From Xenorhabdus ehlersii (GTDB taxonomy: Bacteria > Pseudomonadota > Gammaproteobacteria > Enterobacterales > Enterobacteriaceae), in the NCBI RefSeq assembly GCF_003610465.1, contig NZ_RAQI01000002.1:877921-941920 (forward strand): 64,000 bases of DNA, given 5' to 3'. This document shows, one piece after another, positions 29,591 to 39,701 of the stretch. Under the pieces are notes generated by a model, which searched no databases, was not told the origin of the DNA, and saw only the letters and a list, made by a program, of their open reading frames with translations. Numbering within the stretch: the stretch's first letter is position 1; every line of letters starts with the position of its first letter. The position numbers and the translations under genes were made by a program.

Positions 29591-30467
29591 ATAATGCCCA
29601 AAAAATTCTTTCAAAAATGATGCCAAAGAATAAGAGATAATTATATAAGACGTTCTTGATCTTAATGCGGATAAAAACGATTTCCTTATCTTAGTTCAAG
29701 GAATTGTCATTTAATTGGCGATATTTCAGCTATAAATGAGAAATATAAAATCCATTGATAACAAAACTGAAAATTAATTAGTGATTGAGCTAATACCTTC
29801 TCAGATAAATCTGAATACGATCATCTAACGTTATCTGCAAGTGATAACAATACCCATATAATTACTAATGTAAATCACCAATACAATATTGTTTGGAATT
29901 CACACACAAAAGAGAATAACCGAATATCAATTTCGCTAACATTTTCGGTATGTGGATTAAAAATAGTATTTAATTTTGAAATATAGTCATTATACGATCA
30001 ATAAACCACATTTTTATACTGAAAAATAAATCAATCTCACTTTAACCAAGTTATTTCAAATGAAAACCTCAACAACCAATAATATTCACTCTTCGGTAAT
30101 AAAAAATATTTACACTCAGTCTAAGTTTTTTTCATTGAAATCAACCCCAATATTAATCCTTATTTTTCAAAAAATTTTTACGACAGAGAAACAAAGTCAC
30201 AACCAATTGATTTAAAACAAATAAAATTTAATTAAAAACATAAGTGTCATTCTTATATATTATTTCATATAGATATGATACCAATAAAAAATCAAATGAT
30301 CGTAATTATTTCACAAAATTTTTCCATTGATATAAATTCACGCAGTACGTATTATTCTGCCTCTTCAAAAATGAAGAATGTAAAAATTCATCTTAATCTA
30401 AATTAAATTAAACTCCGTCTGGTCCTGCTATTTGTAAAACCAACAAGCAGTATAAAAAGGGGATAGC
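29591..30467. other. 877-bp AT-rich gap between menD and pgaA, no gene seen
   Basis: Very AT-rich DNA between divergent operons. It must hold the promoters of menD and of the PNAG operon. In E. coli menF would be found in the first part. No ORF of note, tRNA or clear operator is visible; A/T tracts are frequent, as expected for H-NS-bound DNA. Purine-rich AAAAGGGG precedes the pgaA start. Confidence 0.6.
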
Positions 30468-32981
30468 GTGTCATATCTTTATTTCCGTCCGATGGGCTTT
30501 CATAGATATCGGTATAAGCTGTTATCGTTATTTATATCACTAAGTTGTTTAATAACAACGGAATCCGCTCAGGCAGATTACGATGCGTTAATTCAACAAG
30601 CCAGAAATGGCAATACCAATCCCATGCTCGAATATATTCGTCAGGAGGAGAAACGACATCGTCTTTCTTCCTCGCAAGTTGCCGATTGGTTGCAAATTGC
30701 AAGCTGGGCTGGACATGATGATGAAGTCATTTCTCTCTGGCAGCGCTATCGCTCAATGGCTATACCCGCCAGAGGGATAGCGGCCGTTGCCCGCGCTTAT
30801 CGCAACCAACGTCAATGGTCACAAGCAATACAGCTATGGCGCACAGCCCTGGCCCTGGACAAGCAGAACAGAGACATCAAAGCTGGCCTTATCATGACAC
30901 TCGCCGATGCCAAACAAGACGCAGAAGCCCGACGTTTGGCAAAAGATTTATTGGCTCATCAACCCGACGCTGCTAATTACCGTTTGCTGGCCTACGTTGA
31001 CCAGTCAGCTGGCCGGATATGGAATGCCATGCAAGTGCTTTCTATCGCGCATAAACGGTTTCCCGACAATCAAGACGTTACTCAAGACTATCTGTTCAGC
31101 CTAAAAAACAATCGAGTCAGTGATCCGGCATGGCGCCTGGGACAACAGCACGCTACACAATTAACCACGGCGCAACTGCGCAGGCTGGAAGCTGACGCTG
31201 TAGCAGAACTGGTTCGTTTGTCAATGATCCCTAATCGTAGTGAAAAAGAGCGCTTTGACATTGCTGACAGGGCACTTGCACGCTACGAACATATGCTTAA
31301 CCAATGGCACAACCTACCCGATGCACAACAAGATTACCAACGGGCGCGCATTGATCGGCTTGGTGCCCTTCTTTCCCGCCATCGGCTGCAAGAAGTTATT
31401 GATGAATATCTGGCTTTGCAAAAACAAGCTGAGCAGAAACAAAGCATACATATCCCAGGATATGCGCAGAAATGGGCAGCGGCAGCCTACCTGAATCTGC
31501 GCCAGCCAGAAAAAGCACGAAATATTCTGCACTCCTTGAACTATTCTTTTTTGAATCATCCTGATGAAAATATCTCGTCGTCAGGGAAAATATCATCGCC
31601 CAATATTCCCCTTGAAGATGATATCGTCCTTTTTTATGCGAATGTGGAAAGTGAGTATCTGGATGCAGCTCAACAACTTGCCACCGATATCAAGCAACGC
31701 AATCCTTATATGCTTAATGTCTTTGGCTCTCCCATTCGTGTTCCGAATGATGACTGGCTACAAGGGCAGCAATTTTTAGCGGAATCTGCACAATTACGCG
31801 AAGATCTTGCCGAAGCAGAAAAACGCTTTACCCATTTAGCCCGCACCGCTCCCGGCAATCAGAAATTACGGATTGACCTGGCGGCTATCTGGCTGGATCG
31901 TGGTTGGCCACGTCGTGCTGAGAGTGAATTAAAGCAAATTGAAGGACTCGATCACCGTAATCTGGCATTGGAAATCCAGCAAGGTTATACCGCCCTGACT
32001 CTGCAAGAATGGCATCAGATGGATTTGCTGGCCGATGATGTGATTACCCGCGCACCAGAAGATATGCTTGCTAAACGCTTTAACCGTCTGCGCAATGTGC
32101 ATCATATGTCAGAACTGCAACTTAAGGTTAATCAAGGCATTAATTCAGATAACCCAGAAAGTGGCAGACACAGTTCAGATATTGACACTGTACTTTATAG
32201 CCCTCCTTTTGAGGATAACTGGCGCTTATTTGCTGGTGGTGCTTACAATCGCGGCCAATTTTCAGAAGGCCGAGGCTTGAACCGTGATTTACGTGGCGGT
32301 GTAGAGTGGCGTTCGCGGGATTTTTGGCTGGAAAGTGAAGCTTCTGCACGTAATTATCGTCATGGCAGCAAGGTGGGATTGCGAATCGCAACCTGGTATG
32401 ACTTCAATGATCAATGGCGACTGGGTGGCTCCGCAGAACGCTTCGCCCGTAATACCCCCCTGCGTGCGTTAAGCAATAATATCCATGCTCATGGTGGGCA
32501 AATTTACACTCGCTGGAGATACAGCGAACGCAGCCAGTGGAGTGCTCGCTTTGCCCCGGCATTCTTTTCAGATGGCAACCATCGTTTTGAATATGGCATT
32601 GACGGCCTTCAACGCCTATATACCGCCTCTTACCTGAAGCTCGATGCGCAGTTGGAACTGAGTACAACTCACAATACCCGGCAAAATACACCCTATTTCA
32701 ATCCCAAAAGCGACTTTACCTTCCTGCCTGAACTGGAAGCGGATCACATCATGTATCGGCACTATCAAACCGTCTGGAGCCAGCAAGTTGTGGCTGGGAT
32801 TGGGCAATATTGGCAGCAAGGGTACGGCAGTGGCCTAATCACAATGGTGGGATATGGCCAACGTATTAAATGGAATGATGTTATTGACGTAGGGGTAAGA
32901 CTCACGCTGGATAAACGTCCTTATGACGGTAAACGAGAAAGTAATCTGCAAGCTGCTTTTGATTTAATCTATCGGTTCTAA
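30468..32981 (+). CDS. pgaA: poly-beta-1,6-GlcNAc export porin
   Basis: 837 residues, PgaA/HmsH. GTG start behind AAAAGGGGATAGC; a first ATG lies at 30492. Signal segment around residues 15-37 ('LLSLFISLSCLITTESAQA'), then about 500 residues of TPR-like helices that bind deacetylated polymer in the periplasm, then a C-terminal 16-strand outer membrane barrel ending in 'QAAFDLIYRF' with terminal Phe. First gene of a pgaABCD (hmsHFRS in Yersinia) operon that makes the PNAG biofilm polysaccharide. Confidence 0.96.
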   Translation: MSYLYFRPMGFHRYRYKLLSLFISLSCLITTESAQADYDALIQQARNGNTNPMLEYIRQEEKRHRLSSSQVADWLQIASWAGHDDEVISLWQRYRSMAIPARGIAAVARAYRNQRQWSQAIQLWRTALALDKQNRDIKAGLIMTLADAKQDAEARRLAKDLLAHQPDAANYRLLAYVDQSAGRIWNAMQVLSIAHKRFPDNQDVTQDYLFSLKNNRVSDPAWRLGQQHATQLTTAQLRRLEADAVAELVRLSMIPNRSEKERFDIADRALARYEHMLNQWHNLPDAQQDYQRARIDRLGALLSRHRLQEVIDEYLALQKQAEQKQSIHIPGYAQKWAAAAYLNLRQPEKARNILHSLNYSFLNHPDENISSSGKISSPNIPLEDDIVLFYANVESEYLDAAQQLATDIKQRNPYMLNVFGSPIRVPNDDWLQGQQFLAESAQLREDLAEAEKRFTHLARTAPGNQKLRIDLAAIWLDRGWPRRAESELKQIEGLDHRNLALEIQQGYTALTLQEWHQMDLLADDVITRAPEDMLAKRFNRLRNVHHMSELQLKVNQGINSDNPESGRHSSDIDTVLYSPPFEDNWRLFAGGAYNRGQFSEGRGLNRDLRGGVEWRSRDFWLESEASARNYRHGSKVGLRIATWYDFNDQWRLGGSAERFARNTPLRALSNNIHAHGGQIYTRWRYSERSQWSARFAPAFFSDGNHRFEYGIDGLQRLYTASYLKLDAQLELSTTHNTRQNTPYFNPKSDFTFLPELEADHIMYRHYQTVWSQQVVAGIGQYWQQGYGSGLITMVGYGQRIKWNDVIDVGVRLTLDKRPYDGKRESNLQAAFDLIYRF

Positions 32982-32991
32982 AGGATTTTCT

Positions 32992-35028
32992 ATGACACAC
33001 AATGTTTTTCGTCATTGGTTGATGATATCGGCACTACTGGTTAGCCTGTTGGTCCCCCAGTTTGGCATGCTGGCATATGCAGAAAAACCTGATTTCGTTC
33101 CACCAGCACAACGGCCGCTTCCCCTGAATGAACGCCCTTGGCCTAAAAATGGTTTTGTGGTTCTCGCTTACCATGATGTTGAAGATGATGGTGCAGATCA
33201 GCGTTTTATGTCAGTCCGTACCAGCGCATTGAACGATCAGTTTGCCTGGCTGCGGGAAAATGGCTACCAGCCTGTTACTGTCGATCAAATTCTTATCGCC
33301 AATCAGGGAGGTACGCCACTGCCTCCCAAGGCCGTATTGCTGACTTTCGATGATGGCTATAGCAGTTTCTACCATCGCGTATTTCCGCTGCTGAAAGCTT
33401 ATAACTGGCCTGCTATTCTGGCCCCCGTTGGCATCTGGGTTGATGCACCAGCCAAAAAACCCGTTGATTTTGGTGGATTGATGGTAGCGCGGGAGCGCTT
33501 CACTACCTGGGAACAGGTGGCTGAAATGTCTCGTTCTGGTTTAGTGGAAATAGGTTCCCATACTTATCAGCATCATTATGGCGCCATCGCTAACCCACAA
33601 GGCAATACCGAGCCGGCCGCGGCCATTCGCATTTACGATCCGAAAACAGGTAACTATGAAAGTGAGCAAGCGTTTCGCCTGCGGATGGAAAAGGATATTG
33701 CTACTATTACCCAAAGAATTATCGCTGCCACAGGCAAGCAGCCACGGGTCTGGATTTGGCCTTATGGCATCGATAGCGGTGTTACACTGGAAATAGCTAA
33801 ACGTTACGGCTACAAAATGGCATTGACTCTGGACAACGGGCTGGCAAACGTCAACAATCTTGATAATGTTCCACGTATCTTGCTCACACATAACCCTTCC
33901 CTGAAAGAATTCGCCGAGCAGGTAATTCAGGTACAGAATAAACCAATCTTACGAATTGCCCATATTGATCTGGATTATGTTTATGATCCTGATCCCGTTC
34001 AACAAGCCCATAATCTCGACAAGCTGGTTCAACGCATTGCCGATCTACGCGTCAACACCGTTTTCCTGCAAGCCTTTGCTGATCCCAAAGGTGATGGCAA
34101 TGTACGTGAGCTCTACTTTCCTAATCGCTGGCTCCCAATGCGGGCTGATCTCTTTAACCGTGTTGCCTGGCAATTGCACAGCCGCCTGAACATTGAAGTT
34201 TATGCGTGGATGCCCATTCTGGCCTTTGAACTGGAGTCTTCACTCCCGCGGGTGATGAGCTATGACGCCAGTCATAACAAGCTATTTGTAAATCCGACAC
34301 AATATCGTCGTTTATCGCCTTATAACCCAGAAAACCGCCGAAGGATCAAAGAGATTTATCAAGATTTGGCCTCTCACGCTATTTTTCAGGGCATCCTGTA
34401 TCACGATGACGCAGTCATGTCCGATTTTGAAGATGCTAGTGCAGATGCCATCAAAGCTTATCAGGCCGCAGGTTTATCTGCTTCCATTGCAGAAATTCGG
34501 CAAGATCCAGAACAATTCACCCGTTGGACACGCTTTAAAAGCCAATACCTGATTGATTTTACTCATGAGTTAACCAAAGAACTTAAGTCAATACGGAGTT
34601 ATCAGATCAAAACTGCTCGCAATATTTTTGCCCTGCCCATTCTGGAACCGGATAGCGAAGAGTGGTTTGCCCAAAATCTGGATGATTTCCTCGCTCACTA
34701 CGATTGGATTGCTCCAATGGCTATGCCATTGATGGAAAATGTGCCTCTAGCAAAAAGCAACCAGTGGTTATCCCGATTGGTGAAAATCATTGCACAACGC
34801 CCACAAGCACTGGACAAAACTGTTTTTGAATTGCAATCCGTAGATTGGCGCAAGCCACTGGATAAAAGAGCGATCCCAGGGCACCAATTAGCAGAGTGGA
34901 TGCGTCAATTGCAGCTCAATGGTGCGCAGAGCTTCGGTTACTATCCTGATGACTTTCTCAATAATCAACCAGAAATGAATGAGATTCGCCCTGTTCTTTC
35001 TCCTGAATGGTATCCACTTAATGATTGA
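32992..35028 (+). CDS. pgaB: poly-beta-1,6-GlcNAc N-deacetylase
   Basis: 678 residues, PgaB/HmsF. N-terminal NodB deacetylase domain with '[16 protein letters not shown]', metal/catalytic Asp in '[13 protein letters not shown]' and His pair in '[11 protein letters not shown]'; C-terminal glycoside-hydrolase-like barrel with '[12 protein letters not shown]', '[11 protein letters not shown]' and '[17 protein letters not shown]'. It partly deacetylates PNAG so that it can leave the cell. E. coli PgaB is an outer-membrane lipoprotein, but here the leader ends '[10 protein letters not shown]' and has no lipobox Cys, so the protein should be soluble periplasmic. Starts 10 bp after pgaA. Confidence 0.96.
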   Translation: MTHNVFRHWLMISALLVSLLVPQFGMLAYAEKPDFVPPAQRPLPLNERPWPKNGFVVLAYHDVEDDGADQRFMSVRTSALNDQFAWLRENGYQPVTVDQILIANQGGTPLPPKAVLLTFDDGYSSFYHRVFPLLKAYNWPAILAPVGIWVDAPAKKPVDFGGLMVARERFTTWEQVAEMSRSGLVEIGSHTYQHHYGAIANPQGNTEPAAAIRIYDPKTGNYESEQAFRLRMEKDIATITQRIIAATGKQPRVWIWPYGIDSGVTLEIAKRYGYKMALTLDNGLANVNNLDNVPRILLTHNPSLKEFAEQVIQVQNKPILRIAHIDLDYVYDPDPVQQAHNLDKLVQRIADLRVNTVFLQAFADPKGDGNVRELYFPNRWLPMRADLFNRVAWQLHSRLNIEVYAWMPILAFELESSLPRVMSYDASHNKLFVNPTQYRRLSPYNPENRRRIKEIYQDLASHAIFQGILYHDDAVMSDFEDASADAIKAYQAAGLSASIAEIRQDPEQFTRWTRFKSQYLIDFTHELTKELKSIRSYQIKTARNIFALPILEPDSEEWFAQNLDDFLAHYDWIAPMAMPLMENVPLAKSNQWLSRLVKIIAQRPQALDKTVFELQSVDWRKPLDKRAIPGHQLAEWMRQLQLNGAQSFGYYPDDFLNNQPEMNEIRPVLSPEWYPLND

Positions 35029-36352
35029 TCGTATTATTGCTTTTGCAGTGCTCTGCCTGGTATTAAGCATCCCTCTCGGTATCGCTATCACCTTTACCGG
35101 GGAAGTCATGCTGAACTTTGTCTTTTTCTGGCCTTTGTTCATGTCGGCTATCTGGATCTCAGGAGGGATCTATTTCTGGATCTATCGGGAAAGGCATTGG
35201 AAAATCGTTGATGAAGAAGTCCCGCATCTTGAAGGAAAACCTCTAATTTCAATTTTGATCCCTTGCTACAACGAGGGGCCAAATGTTCGCGAGACACTGC
35301 TGGCGGCCTTAAACCAGCGCTATCCCAATATTGAAGTGATCGCTATCAATGATGGTTCAACCGACAGCACCGCGGATGAACTCAATGCGATGGCGAAACA
35401 ACATCAAGCCTTGAGAGTGATACACCTGAAACAGAATCAAGGCAAAGCCACTGCACTTCAAGCAGGTGCTGCTGCCGCGAAAAGTGATTATCTGGTCTGT
35501 ATTGATGGCGATGCCCTATTAGATCGCGATGCAGCTGTTTGGCTGGTCAAGCCCATGATTGATCATCCCCGTGTTGGTGCTGTTACAGGCAATCCCCGCG
35601 TTCGCACACGATCCACCTTAGTTGGGCGCATTCAGGTTGGGGAATTTTCTTCCATCATTGGTCTAATCAAACGTACCCAACGGGTTTATGGTCAAGTCTT
35701 TACCGTTTCAGGTGTTGTTGCAGCCTTTAATCGCAGGGCACTGGCCGACGTGGGGTATTGGAGTAATGACATGATCACAGAAGATATTGATGTGAGTTGG
35801 AAACTCCAGTTACGCCATTGGTCCATCTTTTTCGAACCCCGTGCTATCTGCTGGATCTTAATGCCTGAAACCCTACGAGGATTATGGAAGCAGCGGTTAC
35901 GCTGGGCACAGGGTGGAGCCGAAGTTTTCCTGAAAAACCTGCGTCAATTGTGGTCATGGCAATATCGCCGCATGTGGGGGTTATTTGCTGAATTCTGCTG
36001 TTCCGTTATCTGGTCATTTACATTTGCCCTTTCCATCATTTTATTTTTACTCGGCATGTTCATCACATTACCGGAAAACATTCGCGTCTATACACTATTT
36101 CCACCTGGGTATACGGGATTAGTTCTGGCGGCTACCTGCCTGATCCAGTTTACCGTCAGTTTAGTGATTGAACGACGCTATGAAAAACACGTTGCCTCAT
36201 CGCTGTTCTGGGTGATTTGGTATCCGATGGTTTATTGGATGCTAAATCTATTTACGACCTTGGTATCTTTTCCCAAAGTGATGCTTAAAGTACACAGAAA
36301 ACGTGCTCGCTGGGAAAGCCCTGACAGGGGAATAGAGAGAATCGAATCATGA
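35021..36352 (+). CDS. pgaC: PNAG synthase, family 2 glycosyltransferase
   Basis: 443 residues from '[20 protein letters not shown]', whose ATG overlaps the end of pgaB by 8 bp and matches the E. coli start. Two N-terminal membrane helices, GT2 domain ('[10 protein letters not shown]', '[13 protein letters not shown]', '[13 protein letters not shown]', 'QRLRWAQGG') and C-terminal membrane helices. It polymerises UDP-GlcNAc into PNAG at the inner membrane; PgaCD activity depends on c-di-GMP in E. coli. Confidence 0.97.
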   Translation: MIDRIIAFAVLCLVLSIPLGIAITFTGEVMLNFVFFWPLFMSAIWISGGIYFWIYRERHWKIVDEEVPHLEGKPLISILIPCYNEGPNVRETLLAALNQRYPNIEVIAINDGSTDSTADELNAMAKQHQALRVIHLKQNQGKATALQAGAAAAKSDYLVCIDGDALLDRDAAVWLVKPMIDHPRVGAVTGNPRVRTRSTLVGRIQVGEFSSIIGLIKRTQRVYGQVFTVSGVVAAFNRRALADVGYWSNDMITEDIDVSWKLQLRHWSIFFEPRAICWILMPETLRGLWKQRLRWAQGGAEVFLKNLRQLWSWQYRRMWGLFAEFCCSVIWSFTFALSIILFLLGMFITLPENIRVYTLFPPGYTGLVLAATCLIQFTVSLVIERRYEKHVASSLFWVIWYPMVYWMLNLFTTLVSFPKVMLKVHRKRARWESPDRGIERIES

Positions 36353-36771
36353 AAGAACCCTTGATTTTTACCGAACAAAGGTTATGGCCTCGTTTAATTG
36401 ATATTCTGTTGACCATCCTGGCTTGGGCTGGTTTTATCTATTTATTCATGGTGGGATTATTTTACGCTTCCCATAATGGTCCCAGGCCTTTTACTTCGAC
36501 ATTATTTACTTCAGAACTGGACGTCATTGCCTTTTATATTGCCATTGCCATATTTAATGCATTTTTGCTAATTGGCTGGGCAAAATACAACCAACGTCGA
36601 TTTAGGATCGAACGTCGTTGCCATCGACCTGCGTTAACCCACACTGAGGTGGCGCAGAGTTTTACTTTGGAGCAAAAGTTATTTGATACCTTAAGGCAAA
36701 GCAAAGTTTCCAGTATCACTTATGACAATCATGGACATATAATAGGAATCAATGAAGATGTATCAATATAG
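36349..36771 (+). CDS. pgaD: PNAG synthase accessory protein
   Basis: 140 residues, PgaD/HmsS. Two membrane helices ('[20 protein letters not shown]' and '[20 protein letters not shown]') and a basic '[12 protein letters not shown]' linker. The start overlaps pgaC by 4 bp (ATGA). With PgaC it forms the c-di-GMP-responsive synthase. Identified by position, length and topology as well as by sequence. Confidence 0.92.
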   Translation: MKEPLIFTEQRLWPRLIDILLTILAWAGFIYLFMVGLFYASHNGPRPFTSTLFTSELDVIAFYIAIAIFNAFLLIGWAKYNQRRFRIERRCHRPALTHTEVAQSFTLEQKLFDTLRQSKVSSITYDNHGHIIGINEDVSI

Positions 36772-36861
36772 AAATAGCCATTTATTCACTAAGAATGAAA
36801 TTATACCTTAAAGGTATCAATTAGATTGCCAATAATCTTATTTGGCAGGCAACAATTTTAC

Positions 36862-36905
36862 AACCTATCTCATTAAGGAAATAATACTAAATGAGATAGG
36901 TTTTG
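36862..36905 (+). terminator. pgaABCD operon terminator
   Basis: Perfect stem AACCTATCTCAT / ATGAGATAGGTT with a 17-nt loop, followed by TT, 90 bp after pgaD. It separates the polysaccharide operon from the c-di-GMP genes. Confidence 0.75.
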
Positions 36906-36995
36906 GCTGAAAACAGATTTTATCAAAAACTTTAACACGACCATTTACAATATGAAAAACAAATACTGGATGAAAAATATATACTGGAACCCGAT

Positions 36996-37610
36996 ATGAA
37001 ATTGATTGAACGGATTCATTATCTTTATAAACGCACTATTTTTAAACGTTGTGTCTCCAGATTATTTCTACGGTTATTGATAACCTTATGCTTAATCATC
37101 GTCACATGTAATTCAGCAGTAATGGCTATGCCTGACACCAATGAAAAACAAATGATCAATGAAAAGACAGCGCTCAACGAAAATGTTGCGCGGGTAGTTT
37201 CTGGAATTATCAGTTATACCCATTGGCCTATTACACCTACTATCCTGCACTTATGTCTGGTTCCTCCATCCAATTACATTAGCGCCTTAACCCACATTGA
37301 TATGATTTCTGATCACACAGAACTGCAAGTTGAAACACTAAATTTCAACGTAGAACAACTCATAGAAAAATGTGATGTAATTTACTATGGTCAAGTTGAT
37401 CCACAACTTCAACACCAGGTGATCAACCTGAAAAATGACAAGCCATTGCTTACCATTGCTGAAAATAATCCGAACTGTGAAATTGGCAGCGCATTTTGCC
37501 TCAACATTAACAGCACTCCGGCAACATTTAGCCTCAATCTTGATATTCTCACGCGCAGCGGCGTGCGCGTACATCCGAATGTCCTGCAATTGGCTCGTAA
37601 GGTGGAATAA
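36996..37610 (+). CDS. yfiR: YfiR-family periplasmic repressor of a diguanylate cyclase
   Basis: 204 residues. N-terminal hydrophobic segment (residues 22-45, 'LFLRLLITLCLIIVTCNSAV') acts as signal or anchor. The YfiR domain follows: 'VARVVSGIISYTHWP' (family FxxYxxWP), 'LHLCLVPPSNY', 'CDVIYYG', and the closing 'TFSLNLDILTRSGVRVHPNVLQLA'. Three Cys in the periplasmic part are compatible with the redox-sensitive disulfides of Pseudomonas YfiR. It inhibits the YfiN cyclase until released. First gene of yfiRNB, 5 bp before yfiN. Confidence 0.9.
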   Translation: MKLIERIHYLYKRTIFKRCVSRLFLRLLITLCLIIVTCNSAVMAMPDTNEKQMINEKTALNENVARVVSGIISYTHWPITPTILHLCLVPPSNYISALTHIDMISDHTELQVETLNFNVEQLIEKCDVIYYGQVDPQLQHQVINLKNDKPLLTIAENNPNCEIGSAFCLNINSTPATFSLNLDILTRSGVRVHPNVLQLARKVE

Positions 37611-37615
37611 TCTAT

Positions 37616-38878
37616 ATGAAAAAACGTTATTCACTGATGCCATCGCGCCCGACTTTACGTCATGCTTTCCACCGGATCCATTTGGTCATTACGTTTATCA
37701 TATTATCCGTAGTCGGCTTGTTTTTATCGTTACTGGCACTGCTTGCCATGCAGAAATACGCCGAAAACAGTTTAAAACTGATTGCCACAGCCATTGCCCA
37801 TACCGCACAGGCAGCCGTGGTATTTCAGGATAAAACCGCAGCAAACGAAATATTGGAAATGATTGCCGTTCACGATGGCTTTACAGAAGCCAAAATTTTT
37901 GATGCTAAACAGCAGGTGTTAGCCAGTTGGCAAGCCAATCAAGAGACACGTACTGGCAATTTCAAGAAATTGATCGAGCACTGGCTTTTTCCTGAACCTT
38001 TCACCCTGCCAATTTATCACCATCAGCAAAAAGTAGGCTCAGTCTGGTTAATTGGTAACAGTTGCCACATCATCAAATTTATTTATCAGGCCCTGCTGGT
38101 GCTATTTGCTTGTCTGCTGTTCAGTGCCGTCATTTCACTCTACCTCTCATTGCGTATGCATGATGGTATCGTCAGAGCTCTGCAAAACATTACGGCCGTC
38201 GCCCATGATGTGCGGCAACGGCGGACATTTTCACGACGCGTGCCCTCTGCCCATATTGCTGAGCTGCATGAGCTAAGCCAGGTTTTCAATCACCTGCTAG
38301 AAGAGCTGGAAGAGTGGCAACACCACCTGCAAACAGAAAAAGCCGCTTTAACCTGGCAAGCACAACATGATTCCCTGACAGGACTGCCAAATCGGGCAAC
38401 TTTTGAACGCGTTCTTTCAACCGTCATGAGCGATAAATTTATGCGTGAAAGTGCAGCGATATTATTTATTGATGGTAACAGGCTGAAATATGTCAACGAT
38501 GTCTATGGACATGCTGCCGGCGATCACGTGCTTGTCACTATCGCCGCCACATTAAAACGAAGAGTAAGAAAAACAGATACCGTTGCCCGACTTGGCGGGG
38601 ACGAATTTGCTATCCTGTTGCCTTCCACCAATCTAGAAGATGCAGAACGCGTTGCTAAAAATATCATTCATGCCATGGATACCCCCATTCTCCTGCCCAA
38701 CGGACAACATCTACGTATCACACTCAGCATCGGTGTTGCATTATCCAATGGTGAACTAACAGCAGAACAACTACTCTCTGAAGCCGATGCGGCGATGTAT
38801 CACATTAAGCAACGAGGCGGTGGCTGGTATTCCGCTGATACAACAAAACTAAACTATCTATCAAGGAACCCTCTATGA
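37616..38878 (+). CDS. yfiN: membrane diguanylate cyclase (YfiN/TpbB/DgcN-like)
   Basis: 420 residues. Membrane helix at about 20-45, periplasmic CHASE8-like domain, second helix at about 155-180, HAMP domain, then GGDEF domain: 'HDSLTGLPNRATFERVL', 'FIDGNRLKYVNDVYGH' and the active site 'VARLGGDEFAILLP'. An inhibitory I-site 'RKTD' lies exactly five residues before GGDEF, so product inhibition is expected. It makes c-di-GMP, presumably for the adjacent PNAG synthase. Controlled by YfiR (inhibitor) and YfiB (activator) in the paradigm. Confidence 0.94.
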   Translation: MKKRYSLMPSRPTLRHAFHRIHLVITFIILSVVGLFLSLLALLAMQKYAENSLKLIATAIAHTAQAAVVFQDKTAANEILEMIAVHDGFTEAKIFDAKQQVLASWQANQETRTGNFKKLIEHWLFPEPFTLPIYHHQQKVGSVWLIGNSCHIIKFIYQALLVLFACLLFSAVISLYLSLRMHDGIVRALQNITAVAHDVRQRRTFSRRVPSAHIAELHELSQVFNHLLEELEEWQHHLQTEKAALTWQAQHDSLTGLPNRATFERVLSTVMSDKFMRESAAILFIDGNRLKYVNDVYGHAAGDHVLVTIAATLKRRVRKTDTVARLGGDEFAILLPSTNLEDAERVAKNIIHAMDTPILLPNGQHLRITLSIGVALSNGELTAEQLLSEADAAMYHIKQRGGGWYSADTTKLNYLSRNPL

Positions 38879-39360
38879 GCAGAAATCGTTATTGTGTATT
38901 TATCTTTGCGTTTATTGGCGCACTTTTCCTCAGCGCCTGCCAGAATAAAGGAGCTTTGACAGCCGCACAAATCACCGCACTTAAACAACAGGGATTTCAA
39001 CAAACCGATGAAGGCTGGTTATTTGGTATATCAGAAAAAGTGTTGTTTGGTAATGACCAATTTCACTTACGTCCAGAAGGTGAAACAAAATTAAAACAAC
39101 TCGCAAGTATTTTATCCAAAGTTGGTATCCACCACGCACGCCTTGATGGACACACTGACAATTATGGAGAAGTGAATTACAACAATCAATTATCATTGAA
39201 ACGAGCCAACACCGTTGCAGATGCACTGACACAGGGAGGTATGCAGCGTACTAATCTGACAACCCGTGGATTAGGGCCAAGCCAACCTATCGCCGATAAC
39301 CGAAGCTCAAAAGGTCGGGCAGAAAATCGCCGAGTTGCTATTGTGATAACGACACCATAA
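38875..39360 (+). CDS. yfiB: OmpA-like lipoprotein YfiB
   Basis: 161 residues. Lipoprotein signal 'FIGALFLSAC' with lipobox LSAC, then an OmpA-like peptidoglycan-binding domain: 'LDGHTDNYGEVNYNNQLSLK', 'RANTVADALTQGG', 'SSKGRAENRRVAI'. It sits in the outer membrane and sequesters YfiR, relieving YfiN. Overlaps yfiN by 4 bp (ATGA), so the three genes form one operon. Confidence 0.94.
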   Translation: MSRNRYCVFIFAFIGALFLSACQNKGALTAAQITALKQQGFQQTDEGWLFGISEKVLFGNDQFHLRPEGETKLKQLASILSKVGIHHARLDGHTDNYGEVNYNNQLSLKRANTVADALTQGGMQRTNLTTRGLGPSQPIADNRSSKGRAENRRVAIVITTP

Positions 39361-39698
39361 TAGCTATACCATGAAGCAGACAATATGGGTTTTAACACAG
39401 CCCTATTTATTACGGGCAGCCTGATAATATATTGATATAAATCAAATAATAATTTAGCCACGGATGGCAGTAATATTTGTTTATCTTGATCATCCTCAGC
39501 AATTATAAAAAAATCCCCCCCAATTTTGCCATATAGTCATATAGTTATTTCCCGTCTTTAAATTCTTCCTGTAACATAGCCAAAGTTGTTTTCGCAAAAA
39601 AAGAGCCTCTTCTTTTGTAATCAATAAGTTAATAAAATTTTGCATAGTTTGGATAACAAGCCTACTGTTAAGTAATGAGCTTTATCAAGAAAGGAGAT
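39361..39698. other. gap between yfiB and the EAL gene, no gene seen
   Basis: 338 bp of AT-rich DNA without a supported ORF or a clear terminator. The EAL gene could have its own promoter here or be read through from yfiRNB. Confidence 0.5.
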
Positions 39699-39701
39699 AT
39701 G

